From contig JANUWF010001683.1 of assembly GCA_026120185.1 (NCBI GenBank), forward strand, positions 3,542,001 through 3,606,000: a stretch of 64,000 nucleotides of DNA, read 5' to 3'. Positions 33,980 to 45,477 of the stretch are shown here, piece after piece. Each line of letters opens with the position of its first letter. Within the stretch, counting starts at the first letter, position 1. This stretch comes from Voacanga thouarsii (taxonomy: Eukaryota; Streptophyta; Magnoliopsida; Gentianales; Apocynaceae). The notes under the pieces are model-generated. The model saw only the letters and a list, made by a program, of their open reading frames with translations. It did not search any database and had not been told where the DNA came from. A program made the position numbers and the translations under genes.

Positions 33980-35356
33980 ATGACCCGAAAATCCAACAAC
34001 GAGATAATCGATTTTGACCCTGAAATCGAGAGGACGTTAACAAAAATTGGCTGAACAATTCAAAGGAATCTGATTGTTGAGATGGATGGTGCTCAACAGA
34101 ATAATACTGGGAATGATAGGAGAGTTATGGACGACTTTGTGAAACCCGCAATCTCGGGCTCTGGCTCGAGTATCACTAGACCTAGGATAGATGCTAACAA
34201 TTTTGAAATAAAGCCCAACTTTATTCAAATGGTGCAGAATATGGTTTAATTTGACGGGTTACCGGAAGAGGATCTCAATGCTCATTTAGCCAGTTTTCTT
34301 GAGATTTGTGATACCTTCAAGATGAATGGTGTTTCTGAAGATGGTATTAAATTACGACTTTTTCCCTTTTCTTTGAGAGATAGAGCTAAATCGTGGTTAA
34401 AGTCTTTATCTACAGGTTCCATCACAACTTGGAATGCCTTAGCTAAAAAAATTTTAGCAAAATATTTCCCTCTAGCTAGGACAACCAAGCTGAGGAATGA
34501 AATCTTTGCCTTCCAACAACTAGATTCTGAGCCCTTATATGAGAGTTAGGAGAGATTTAAGGAAATGTTAAGAAAATGCCCACACCACAGATTCAAGCTT
34601 GGGATGCAAATGCTTATCTTCTTGAATGGCCTCACGTTTGTAACACAGCAAGTGGTGGACTCTTCTGCAGGGGGTTCCATCAACCATAAGATCCCAAAAC
34701 AGGTATTTAAGCTTATTCAAAATTTGGCTTCTAATAACTATTCTTGGGGAAGTGCAAGGTCAAAGGCTCGTATATAAGGAGTACACAAAGTGGATGCTGT
34801 GGCAGCATTAGAGGCTAAGATAGACGTCTTAACCCAAAAGATGGAGCAATTGGTGATGCCTCAAGGCTAAATGTTAAACGTCAACTGCGATTTCTGTGGA
34901 GAATGGCACCCCAATCATGAATGCCAAAATATGGGGTCACTCCAAGAAGTTTCAGAACAAGCGGCCTTCGCAGGCAATGTTCGACCAGGTAACAATCCAT
35001 ATAGCTCTACCTATAATCCTGGCTGGAGAAATCACCCTAATTTCTCTTGGAGCAATAGGAATCCACCTAGGTAAAGTTCTTTCAATTTTGGAGGTAACCA
35101 AAGGAATCCAAACTCTATAAACACCACGACAGCACCTCAAAAACCACCAGTGGAAGAATTGATTGGCCAATTGGTAAGTACAACAGAGGCTAAGTTCCAA
35201 GGAGTCGATGCGACAATAAGGAACCTAGAGGCTTCCATGCGCAATTTAGAAAACCAGATTGGTCAACTAGCCAAACTCAAGGGGGATCGTCAAGCAGGAA
35301 TACTACCAGGGAATACAGAAGAAAATCCACGAGATCACAACTGTAGAAAACCTTGA
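33980..35356 (+). pseudogene. Element E gag, one frame with about six nonsense codons
   Basis: About 458 codons from MTRKSNNEIIDFDPEIERTL. Same domains as A1 gag: VMDDFVKPAISGSGSSIT, the gag domain with RDRAKSWLKSLSTGSITTWN and RKCPHHRFKL, a knuckle CDFCGEWHPNHEC near residue 300 (CX2CX3HX4C), and a C-terminal coil (NLENQIGQLAKLKGDRQ). Stops at 34052, 34247, 34547, 34775, 34868 and 35072 all lie in the original frame; most are explained by a single C-to-T or G-to-A change. No frameshift. An acceptor-like TTTTCTTAG lies 17 bases before the ATG. Confidence 0.9.
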
Positions 35357-36397
35357 AGCAGTTCTTTTCTCTTTTCTTTACTTTTCATTTTGTGTTAAGG
35401 ATAATTTTTAATTTATAGTATTTTTATTCAGCATCCGTGTGTTTTTGCATTTTCATTAAAAAAAAAAAAAAAATTGAACAGGACAGAACAGAGCCGACGC
35501 CGGCTCCAAGAGCCAGGCCGGCGCCGGTTCGTGTCGGGAGGAACATAATTAAAGGGCCATTTTGGCCACTTTTTATCCAAAACCTCCCTTCTTCATCGCA
35601 AATCCTCTTAAGCCCGCGCCGGCTTCATATCCATTAGTGCCCAAAGTTTGATTTTTCAACTTCTAAACACCTCCATAACATCTCTTACCTTCTTTTTTAT
35701 TGATCCTACGGATCAAACACATCAAAAGCTTTAATTTTTCACAACAATAGCACATTCAATCCACAAGCAAAGGGAGTAGATTCTCGCAAAAAGCTTGCAT
35801 CTTTTGCTTGCCCATGCATATAAGAGCTTAAATGTATGATTTTTATTTAAGTCCTACAGTTAAATTGATGGAATTAATTTTTTCTAATTATAGGGACGGT
35901 TTTGGCTGAAAATTGGGAATTGTATATTCTATGATTATGCATTCCTACTTGAGTTTCATTCATTGGATTACCTTAGGAGTTATTGAGCCTGTATTACTTG
36001 ATTCATGCTTGTTATCATTCAAGAATTCATATAGCTCGAGCTAGAATTATGGTTATTGGTGACACTTGAATCTATTGAAACTGCATTATTGATCACATAA
36101 TACCATTGCCTTCATTCACATGATCATGTTTACTAGCATGCTTTGAGGATGTCAGCACAAGTTATACTTCACAGTGGACTTTTACATGCATTGTGCAGGT
36201 TGTGTTGCATTGGGTGAAAGTGGTTGCTTGAATTGGGTGTTGGAGTTGATATACATTGAAGGAGTTGTGGTTTGTAGATTATGAGCTTGGTTGAGGGTTC
36301 TGTGAAATTTGAGATATATCTGTGTAGGGGTAGCTACTCTCTTCAGTGATTGAGCGTACCTGTTCTCTCTTCTTAGTACTCCATTCCATCTGTGACC
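35357..36397 (+). other. Element E gag-ORF2 spacer
   Basis: Non-coding. Poly-A run at about 35457-35472, palindrome pair at 35496/35520, donor-like AATGTATGATTTTT at about 35832-35845, acceptor-like TTGTGCAGGT at 36191-36200, 200 bases before the ORF2 ATG. No pol remnants. Confidence 0.78.
35494..35528. repeat. GGCGCC-palindrome pair in E spacer
   Basis: GCCGACGCCGGC (core 35496) and GGCCGGCGCCGG (core 35520), 24 nt apart. Confidence 0.8.
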
Positions 36398-37615
36398 ATG
36401 TCTAGAACAAGGAGTCAACCATCTAAAAGGGCGAGACCTTTCTCGTCCTCAGTTCCATCATCTGTTGATCCCTTATCTCTTAGACCTACTGAGTTTGTCG
36501 ATGCCTCCTGTGAGGAATGGTATAGTAGGAGAGCTTCAAATAAGATTATCATTGAGCGTACTTTCTCCCCCACCTTAGACCGAGCACTTAAATTAGGAAT
36601 GATGTTTAGACGACTAGGTTGGGGATCCATAGTGCAATTGAAAGGGAAGTTTTGCCCCGTTCTTGTCAAGGAATTCTATGCTAATATGACGGATAAGGGT
36701 AATAAACATCTCCCGTATATTGAAACAAGAGTGAAAGGAGTTCCTATTGTCATCACTCAAAACCAATTATCTCACCTCCTCTAGGTTTATGACAATGATA
36801 CTTGGCAAGGGATTGATGTAAATAATCAAAAGATTCTTTCGGACCCAAATTGGGATGTTAGGGGGATGCAAGCAACCCTGGGCTTATATAAGTATAATGC
36901 CGTCCAAGCTAACAGTTTCTATTCCAACAGTGACTTAGCAGCCAACTTTCGCACACTGGTGTACATGTTTGGGTTTAATGTTGTTTCCCGTGCTAGTGGT
37001 TTCAATGAAACTAGGATTATTACCACTTATATTCTATACCAGATGATGAACACATTACCTATCCCTCTTGCTCCTTTGATCATCTAATCTATTAGGGAGG
37101 TTGTTCATCACCGTCTCTCCACAAAAGCCTTTGTTTTTCCATTGGTTATAATAAAGATTCTAAAGGATTTTAGGGTGTGTCTTGAGGGAGAACTTATGGA
37201 GACTACCACTGAGCACGATATGGTCACTGAGCACACTCTTATGAGTTACGGATACAAATACAGCCCGAAATTGAAAAAATGGCTCACTCCCTTTGAGGTC
37301 CAACATCCCAGTCAGGAAAGGCCACCTACAGCGGAGGAGGAACAGCCACCACCACCGGCACGTGCTAGAGCTGGCCGTTCTTAGTCCCACTCCCGGATTG
37401 ACTTTGAGACCACTATATTGGGGTACCTCGACCAGCAAATGGAGGTGCTTATACGCTTGCAGGGTACTATAGAAGATATGGCATGACGGCAAGCTACCAT
37501 GGAGTAGCAGTTGACTGAGTTGAGGCAGCAGCCTTCTAGGCCACATGATGGTGCAAGCCCCTCTACACTCATTGATGAGAAGGAGGATGAGGATGATGAT
37601 GCTGCGGAGGATTGA
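36398..37615 (+). pseudogene. Element E ORF2, nonsense mutations only
   Basis: About 405 codons from MSRTRSQPSKRARPFSSSV, one frame to an acidic tail (EDEDDDAAED). Contains LRPTEFVDASCEEWYSRRAS, LGWGSIVQLKGKFCPVLVKE, the GIDVNNQKILSDPNWDVRG block and the C-terminal coil region. Stops at about 36782 (CAG-to-TAG), 37085 (CAA-to-TAA) and 37382, plus two in the coil, are in frame. Same family as the other ORF2 copies. The only near-neighbours are gag upstream and the 3' region downstream, so ORF2 stands in place of pol. Confidence 0.87.
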
Positions 37616-39375
37616 TGATGCGTTGCTCACTTTTATTTTTGTTTCCTTTCTCTTTTCATGTTTTTGTTTTAGTTAGCTTGGCTTTCCTGTTGTTGTATTT
37701 TTATTTCATTTGTCTTTGCTTTATTTTCTTTTCTAGTTGTTATGCTTTGGTATTTTCTTTTGTATTTTTTCGGTACATTGATGCTGCCTCCCTCTTCACG
37801 CATTCAGCTTTTGTATGCCACAATGAATGGAAGTTTATTTTTCCTATCTCTTCTCCTTTATTTTGTTTGGTCCCATGGTATTGGTTGTTTTGGTTATGCT
37901 TATTTGGCCATTGCGGACAATGTCCGGTTTAAGTATGGGGGAGTGGTTTGATTGACAATTCTTCTATACATATTCTTGGACGCATGCGGCATTTTTTTCA
38001 AAATTTTTCACCAGTTCCTGATTTTCTGGAGAATTTTTCACCAGTTTCTGATTTTCTGGAGATTTCAAGTTGTATTTTTTTTAGTGCATGTCTTTATGAT
38101 GGATTATAGAGCATATGTTCTAGATCATTGATGGCTTATGCATGACTTTTTCCACTCACTTGGACAAAGTAGTTCTTGATCAAATGATGTGCATGATTCT
38201 TAAACCTGTTTTTCTCTAAAATTCATGGAACATTCTAGAACTTACTTGAATACTTCTCGAGGCGAAATAAGAAAGACATTCATGATTTAATTTAGGGATG
38301 ACGGTAATAGGCCTTCTTTGGATAGTTTGAGCTTTTCAAGCCTACCTATTGTTATATTATCCCTAGTGCCTATCTTGAGCCTAAATTGGTGATTTCTTTC
38401 TTTAAAACCCATCACGATATTTTGTCCATTACTTGTGCTGAGAGTTTGTATAATTTTCAAATCTTTATGCTCTTGAAGGATGAAAGTATATTTATGTTGG
38501 GAAAAAATGCAGGGATGGAGATCATGACTTGTTACTTTCAGTCATGGATCAATTACGCGTGGTGCTGGAAAAAGAAAGGAAGTGGAATGGAAGGAAGAAG
38601 TTGAAAAAAAATTGAGAAAGAAAAGAACAGTAGCAGTGAAAAAAAAAAAAAAAAGAAGAGAGAATTGAAATCATTTGAAAAAAAAAAAAAAAGAAGAATG
38701 GAAAAAGATCATAAAAGGGATGGTGAGTGAACTGTAAAAGTAAGTTCATATAAAACACTTGACACCATTGCTGGAAAAAATAAGTGATCTTGTGAGGAAA
38801 AGAGTTGATGATAAGAAGAGGTGAAAGAAAAAAAAAAAAAAAGAAGAACAATGCAGGATTTGCTTGAAATACATAGGGGTTGTTATATAAGGTTATGGGT
38901 AGATTGATTCTTGGATAGGAGAGCAAGAAGAGTTGGGAATTATAGGTTTATTTTGGTTACCCTTTTCTTGCTTACTCTCAGTTTTTCTTTGACTTTTGAT
39001 GTTCCTATATTCTTCATTTGCTAAGCCGCATTACAAACCTTTAGCCTTACATTACAAGCTTAAAAGTCCTACTTGATCTAAGTAGAATCATGATATATCT
39101 CAGATTAGTGGAGAGAGTGTATGAAAAGTAAGCATATGGAATGGATATTCTTTTTAAACTGACTTCTTTCCAACGGTTTGAGAATATTGTAAAGTATTGA
39201 GATGGTTCTACTAAGTCATTTATCACTACACAAGTCTTGCATTAGCTGTGAAAGATTTAGTATCATATGTTTTATGCTCATGAATAAAGTAAGCATTGAA
39301 GATATGGTTTTGGAATTGATTGAGTGATTAAAACCTTGTGTTTTACCTACTTGTTCTTGATACAAGTAGGAAATG
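37616..39375 (+). other. Element E 3' untranslated region
   Basis: About 1.76 kb non-coding. Internal polypurine-like block at 37931-37943 (AAGTATGGGGGAG). Purine-rich tract at about 38567-38700. The true polypurine tract before 39376 is shortened to AGTAGGAAATG, with about 27 bases missing relative to D and F. Confidence 0.8.
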
Positions 39376-40815
39376 TGATATGAGCTAAATTGGTTATACT
39401 TTGCTTAGTTATTTGAGGCTCTTTTGTAATACATTTTGTGAAATAACTAGTCATATTCTTTCATATTTGAGATTTTACCATTGAAAAGGTATTTTGATCA
39501 TTATCTCAGGATTTTGGGTAAAACAAAGCAAAACTGTAGAGAAACAGAGCACAGGCGGCACCGGCTGCAATGCTGGAATCGGCGCCAGCTGCACTCTGGA
39601 ATATATGCGCACAATTCAGAGAAAAATTGGCAGATGAGTGGAGAAACAGAACCAAGGCGGTGCCGGCTCCGAAGGACCAAGACGGCACTGGCTGTGGTCT
39701 GTCCTTGAGGCGGTGCTGCGATCTGTCTACGCGTTTTTGGAAATCTGAAGAGTTTTAGCAGTTTCCAACTTCTACTCGGCCAAGAACTTTGTACCCACGA
39801 GTTTAGACACCTCTTAAGCCTACAAATAGATGGAAAACACAAAGGAAAAGGAGAGACTTCATTGATCATTATAGAAAATCACTCAGTCCAAGGAGAATTC
39901 TTCAAAGTTCAAGGAGGATTGTACAAGAAGGTTTTCAAAGGAAAAAGAAGGAGGCTTGTCTATGAGTTCTTTCTTTTACTTTGTTTTCTTTTTCGTGAAA
40001 ATGATATGTTAATTATTTTATTATAATTCAACATTGTTTTAGATATTCATGATTTCTAGAGTTATTTGATCTTTTGATTAATTGGTTATTATTCTTGGTA
40101 TTCAATTACTTATGCTTATTACGAGATTAGTTAGTGGATTCTATCCATTGACTTGATGGACCAAAGGGGGTTGATGGGTGTTTCGATTTATTAATTTCAT
40201 ATTATGTTGGCAATTCACTTGCTGGACCAAAGGGGGCTGATTGTTTAAGAACTGGTAATTGAAGGTTAATTGATGTCTTCCAAGACCAAGGGTTCATTGA
40301 TTAATTTCATGTTCTAAATTTGCCAAGACCAAGGGAATTTAATTAAGGATTGTGTTTAATACGTCTTTTGGATGAATTAGTTGAGACAGACCAAGTGATT
40401 CTAATTTATCTAGAAAATAGTAATTTCATGGATTGACCATCAAAGTGAGTCTACCTTCATCCTTCATGGTGCCAAGAGAATGATTGGTTATGATAATGGT
40501 TAAGTTCTTTAAGATCATGTTTGTCTAAACCATGGCTTGAATTACATAAATCTACATCCTTGACATATACATATTTTTATTTCCTTTTTAATTTTTTTTA
40601 TTTATTTTTCGCTTTATCGAGTCGATTAAATAATGAAAGAAGGGTAACTAATGTCTACTTGTTCCCAGAGGATCGACACTTATTATAACCCTATGCTTAG
40701 TTAATGATAACTACGCTTGCTCATATGTGTGGTTTGAGTTTAATGTTTTAATTTAAACTTGATTGGGAATGTGCTTAGTTTTGTATGATTTTTATATCCA
40801 AGTCCGAACGCATCA
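39376..40815 (+). repeat. Element E 3' LTR
   Basis: 1440 bp, TGATATGAGC to AACGCATCA. TATA region decayed (CTACAAATAG at about 39820). Target copy CCTCT follows at 40816. Confidence 0.92.
39555..39692. repeat. Two GGCGCC-palindrome pairs in E 3' LTR
   Basis: Cores at 39557 (GGCACC), 39581 (GGCGCC), 39659 (GGTGCC) and 39684 (GGCACT); spacings 24, 78, 25. Compare 24, 79, 24 in the Copia-1 leader. Confidence 0.87.
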
Positions 40816-40820
40816 CCTCT

Positions 40821-41924
40821 CGATATGAAATAAGAAAGACAATCATGATTTAACTTAGGGATAACGATAATAGGCCTTCCTTGGATAGTTTGAGCTTTTC
40901 AAGCCTACCTATTGTTATATTATCCCTAGTGCCTATTTTGAGCCTAAATGGTTGATTACTTTCTTTAAAACTCGTCACAATACTTTGTCCATTACTTGTT
41001 GCTGAGAGTTTGAATAATTTTTCAAATCTTTATACTCTTGATAGATGAATGTATATGTAAGAAAATGTTGAGGAAGAATGTGGGGATAAAGATCATGACT
41101 TGTTACTTTCAGTCATGGATCAATAACAAGTTGAGCTAGAAAGGAAAAGGAAAGAAAAGAAAGAGAAGAAAAATAAAAGAGAGATTGAGCACAAGGAAAG
41201 AAAAAGAAAGAAAGAGAAAGAAAAAAACTTATTGAAATAAGAAGAAAGAAAAGATCACAAAAGGAATGGTAGTTGAGCTGTAAAAAGTTAAGTTCATCTA
41301 AAGTACTTGACACCATTGTTGGAAATTTGAGTGATCTTATGGAAAAAAATAAAGAAGAGTTGAGAAAAATTAAAAAATGTAGGATTTGCTTGAGTGGAGT
41401 TGTAATTGCTATACAAGGTTATGGTTTGATTGATTTTTCGAATAGAAGAGCAAGAAGAGTTGGAAATTATTGATTCATTTGTTTATCCTTTTCTTGAGAA
41501 TTCTTAGTTTCTTTGATATTTGATTCTCCTATATCCTTCGTTTGATAAGCTACATTATAAGCCTTTAGCCTTACATTACAAGATTAAAAGTCCTACTTGA
41601 TCTAAGTAGAATCATGATATATCTCGGATTAGTGGAGAGAGTGTATGAAAAGTAAGCTTATGGAATGCATAATCTTTTTGAGCTAAATTCTTTCCAATGG
41701 TTTGAGAATATTGTCATGTATTAAGATGGTTCTACTAAGTCATTTATCACTTACACAAGTCTTGCATTGGAAAGTGAAAGATGTAGTACCATGTGTTTTA
41801 TGTTCTTGAATAAAGAAAGCATTAGAGATAGTGTTTTGAAATTGATTGAGTTAAACCTTATGTTTTCCTACTTCTTCTTGATACTTTGCTTGAGGACATG
41901 CAAAGAGCTAAGTGTGGGGGAATA
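40821..41924 (+). other. A1 3' untranslated region, second part, with polypurine tract
   Basis: Resumes A1 after E (CGATATGAAATAAGAAAGAC, matching the equivalent place in E and F). Purine-rich tract at 41142-41235. Polypurine tract AAGTGTGGGGGAATA at about 41910-41924. Confidence 0.85.
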
Positions 41925-43462
41925 AGATAAAGGCTAAATTAGTCATATTTTTCCTAGTTATTTGAGGTTATTTTGTGAAAGATTTTGTTCAATAACTTGT
42001 CATATTCCTTCATATTTGAGATTTTACCTTTAAAAAGGTATTTTGTTCATTATTGTATATTTTTGGGGTAAAGCGAAACAACAACATCGCAAAACAGATT
42101 AGAGGCGGTTCCGGCTAGGGCACTAGAACTGGCGCCGGCCATGCACTGTTGGCACAAACTTCGAAGCGATAGAAAAATTAGTGAAACGGAGTGGAAACGG
42201 TACCGGATCCAAGAGTTAAGGTGGCACCGGCTGCATTCTAGTCTTCATTGTGCAAAATTCAGAAAAAATCGAAAAATAAGTAGAGAACTAGAACACTACC
42301 GGCGCCAGCTCTGAGAGCCTAGGCGGCGCCAGCTATGCCTTGAAGTTAAGGTGGTGCTTGATTTTTTCTACGCAGTTTTTGGTAATCAGTGGAGTTTTAG
42401 TAGCTTCCAACTTCTACTCGGCTAAGAACATTGTGCCTACGAGTTTAGGCACTTCCTAAGGCTATAAATAGATAAAAAAACACAAGGAAAAGGGAGGAAA
42501 ATTCATTGATCATCATAGAAAATTACTCAATCAAAGGAAGAATTCTTCAATTCAAGGAGGGTTGTGTAAGAAGGTCTTTAAAGGAAGAATAAGGAGGCTT
42601 GTCTATGAGTGCTTTCTTTTTGTTTGTTTTCTTTTTCTTGAACAACGATGTGTTAATTATTTTATTGTAATTCAACATTGTTTTAGATATTCATGATTTT
42701 TAGAGTTATTTGATCTTTTGATTAATTGATTGTTCTTCTTGGTATTTAATTACTTGGGTGTATTATGAGATTCATTGGTTGTTTTTTTTCATTTACTTAC
42801 TAGACCAAAGTAGTTGATGGTGGTTGTAATTTATTAATTTCATATTTATTGGTTGTTAACTTGCAAGACCAAAGAGGTTAATTGCTGAGGATTGAGTATT
42901 TAAAGGCTAATTGATGTTTGCCAAACCAAGGATTCATTGATTAATTTCATATTTTAAATTTGCCAGACTAAGGAAATTTAATAAAGGATTGTGTCTAATG
43001 CATCTTGTGGATGAATTAGTTGAGACATACCAAGTGATACTAATTTATCTAGAAGGTAGTAATTAGTTGAGACAGAACAACTGATACTAATTTATCTTAA
43101 TCCTTCATGGTGCAAAGAGAATGATTAGTTATGATAATGGTTAGGTACTTTAAGATCATGTTTGTCTAAACAATGGTTTGAGTTTCATACTTCTTCATCC
43201 TTGACATGTATATATTTTTATTTTTATTTTCTTTTGTTTGAATTTATTTCGTTTTCACTTTATTGTTTCGGTTAAACAATGAAAGAAAAAGGAATTAATG
43301 TCTACTTGTTCTTTGAGGATAGACATTCGTTTGAACCCTATGCTCGGTTAATGATGAGTACGCTTGCTCATTTGTGTAATTTGGGGTTAACATTTTAATT
43401 TAAAATTAATTGGGAATGTGCTTATTTTTATATGATTTTTATACCCAAATCCGGATATATCA
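41925..43462 (+). repeat. Shared LTR: A1 3' LTR and F 5' LTR
   Basis: 1538 bp. It is preceded by A1's polypurine tract and followed by a primer site, so it serves two interiors. The terminal TG has become AG (AGATAAAGG). TATAAATA at 42463. Ends ATATATCA. It shares with the F 3' LTR a partial duplication around 43020-43110. Confidence 0.87.
42105..42332. repeat. Three GGCGCC-palindrome pairs in shared LTR
   Basis: Cores at 42107 (GGTTCC), 42131, 42199 (GGTACC), 42223 (GGCACC), 42301 and 42325 (GGCGCC). Intra-pair spacing is exactly 24 in all three pairs; inter-pair 68 and 78. Confidence 0.88.
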
Positions 43463-43468
43463 AGTTTT

Positions 43469-43486
43469 TGGCGCCGTGGCCGGGGA
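43469..43486 (+). other. F primer binding site (tRNA-Asp)
   Basis: TGGCGCCGTGGCCGGGGA, one mismatch from the tRNA-Asp complement. Confidence 0.9.
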
Positions 43487-43735
43487 ACAATAGCATGAAA
43501 GCATGAATTTTGTTGATTTAACCATGTAAATATGTAAGATATGTACAATTGTTCTTTTCACAAAAAAGTGGTATCTTTTATGTTTCATGTATTCTTGTAC
43601 ACCCTTGTACCCTAACTTAACTTACTAACTTTGATTATGTTTGATTTACTAACTTTGTAACCTTTTAATTTTCTTTTAATCATTAATTCTATTCTCTAAC
43701 TTGCTTCTTGATTTCTTAGGTGCTATCCTTGGTAC

Positions 43736-44665
43736 ATGACCCAAAACTCTGAAGGCGAGATAGTCGATTTTCACCCTGAAATTGAATGGACATTGTCAAA
43801 AATTCGCCAGACAATTCAAAGGAACTTGATCGTCGAAATAGATGGTGCTCAAAACAACAATGTTGGGAAAGGTAGGAGGGTTATAGATGACTTTGTAAAA
43901 CCTGAAATCTTGGGTACAGGCTTGAGCATCACTAGGCCTAGGATAGATGCAAATTATTTCGAAATAAAGCCCAACAATATCGAAATGGTACAAAATATGG
44001 TTCAATTCGACGGGCTACCTGAAGAAAATCCCAATGCTCACATAGCTAGTTTTCTTGAGATTTGTGATACTTTCAAAATGAATGGGGTTTCTAAGGATCC
44101 AATAAAGTTAAGTCTTTTCCCTTTTTCTTTGAGAGATAAAGCTAAATCTTAGTTGAAGTCTTTACCTACAGGTTCTATCACTACTTGGAATGCCCTAGCT
44201 GAAAATTTTTTGGCCAAATATTTTCCTCCAACTAGGACAGCCAAACTTAGGAATGAAATCTTTGCCTTCCAACTATTAGGTTTTGAGACCGTATATGAAA
44301 GTTGGGAGAGATTTAAGGAGATGCTGAGAAAATGCACACACCATAGTATTGAGCTGGGAATGCAAATGCTTATCTTTTTGAATGGCTTCACGTTCGTAAC
44401 ACAGCAAGTGGTGGACTCTTCTACAGGGGGTTCCATCAATCATAAGACCCCTGAACAGGTATTTGAGCTTATTTAAAATTTAGCTTCTAATAACTATTCT
44501 TGGGGAAGTGCATGGTCTAGAGCTCCTGTGCAAAGAGTGCACAAAGTGTATGCTGTGGCAGCATTAAAAGCTAGGGTGGATGCCAGAAGATGGAACAGTT
44601 GGTGATGCCTCAAGGCTAGGGTTTAAACGTAAGTTGTGATTTCTGTGGAGAAGGAAACCCCAATC
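43736..44665 (+). pseudogene. F gag, C-terminus deleted
   Basis: Starts MTQNSEGEIVDFHPEIEWTL and is very close to A1 gag (both have the NNNVG and GLPEENPNAH variants). Stops at 44150 (TGG-to-TAG) and 44474 are in frame. The frame runs to the first half of the knuckle (CDFCGEGNPNHE), then at about 44665 jumps to spacer sequence (ACACTTCTATAACATCC), losing the knuckle end, the C-terminal coil and the palindrome pair of the spacer. The acceptor-like TTTCTTAG lies just upstream of the ATG. Confidence 0.87.
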
Positions 44666-45477
44666 ATGAACACTTCTATAACATCCTCTACTTCCCAAAT
44701 TTTGATTTTTCAACTCTTAAACACTTCTATAACATCCCCCTTCATCTCTTTTGTTGATCCTACAGATCAAAATCATCAAATTCTTCAATTTTTCTTAACA
44801 ACATCACAGTCAATCCACGATTAAGGAGCTTAGATTTCTACAAAAAGCTTGCATCTTTTTCTTGCCCATGCATACAAGAGCATAAATGTATGATTTTTAT
44901 TCAATTCCTATGGTTCAAATGTTGTAGATGACTTTGTCTAATTTTAGGAATACTGTTGGCCGAAAATGGGAATGTGTATGCTAAGATTAAATGGTCCATT
45001 ACTCATTGAGCTTCATGAGCTGGACTAGATTAGGAGTCAATGCTTCTGCGATGCTTGATTTAAGCATATGATAATTAGGGGATTCATGTATATGGTTAAG
45101 GTTGGAATTATGGCTATTTGTGATGGTTGGGTGAGGACTACCCAAGGTACTTGAATTGTTGTTCATATAATGCCATGATAACGCTTTCATTCACATTATC
45201 ATATCTACTTACATGCATTGAGGATCTTGAACACATTTATGCTTTACAAAGAATTTTACATGTCGTGTTGCAGGTTGTGTTGAATTAATTGGAGGTAATT
45301 AATTGAATTGTTTATTGGAGGGTGCAATATATTGACGGAGTTTGGGTTTTGCAAATTGTGAGATTGGTTGAGGGTTGCGTGAGATTTGACAAGTATTTGT
45401 GCAAGGGTAGTTGCCCTATTTTAAGTTTTGGAGCTCAATTGTTCTCTCTTCCTATTTTCCCCATTCCTTACTTGAAC
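44666..45477 (+). other. F gag-ORF2 spacer, shortened
   Basis: Non-coding. Donor-like AAATGTATGATTTTT at about 44885-44899 and acceptor-like TTGCAGGT at about 45268-45275 are both present. The repeated ACACTTCTATAACATCC (44669 and 44720) suggests the gag deletion ended within a short duplication. Confidence 0.7.

Larger units (their letters stand above)
19013..40815 (+). mobile_element. Element E: Athila-like gag-ORF2 element, complete, with CCTCT target duplication
   Basis: Family-A element on the plus strand: 5' LTR (19013-20256 plus 33468-33668), primer site, gag, spacer, ORF2, 3' region, 3' LTR (39376-40815). The 5-bp target duplication CCTCT is at 19008-19012 and 40816-40820, and A1 sequence continues correctly across it. 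Element D is inserted in the 5' LTR. Without D the element is about 8.6 kb. It has no pol. Confidence 0.92.

Noticed and set aside
45322..45477. Upstream start giving a 375-codon ORF2 in F
   Set aside because: Conservation with E, D and A1 starts at MSRVRG/MSRTRS; the upstream part is spacer that happens to stay open and overlaps the leader after the acceptor-like site.
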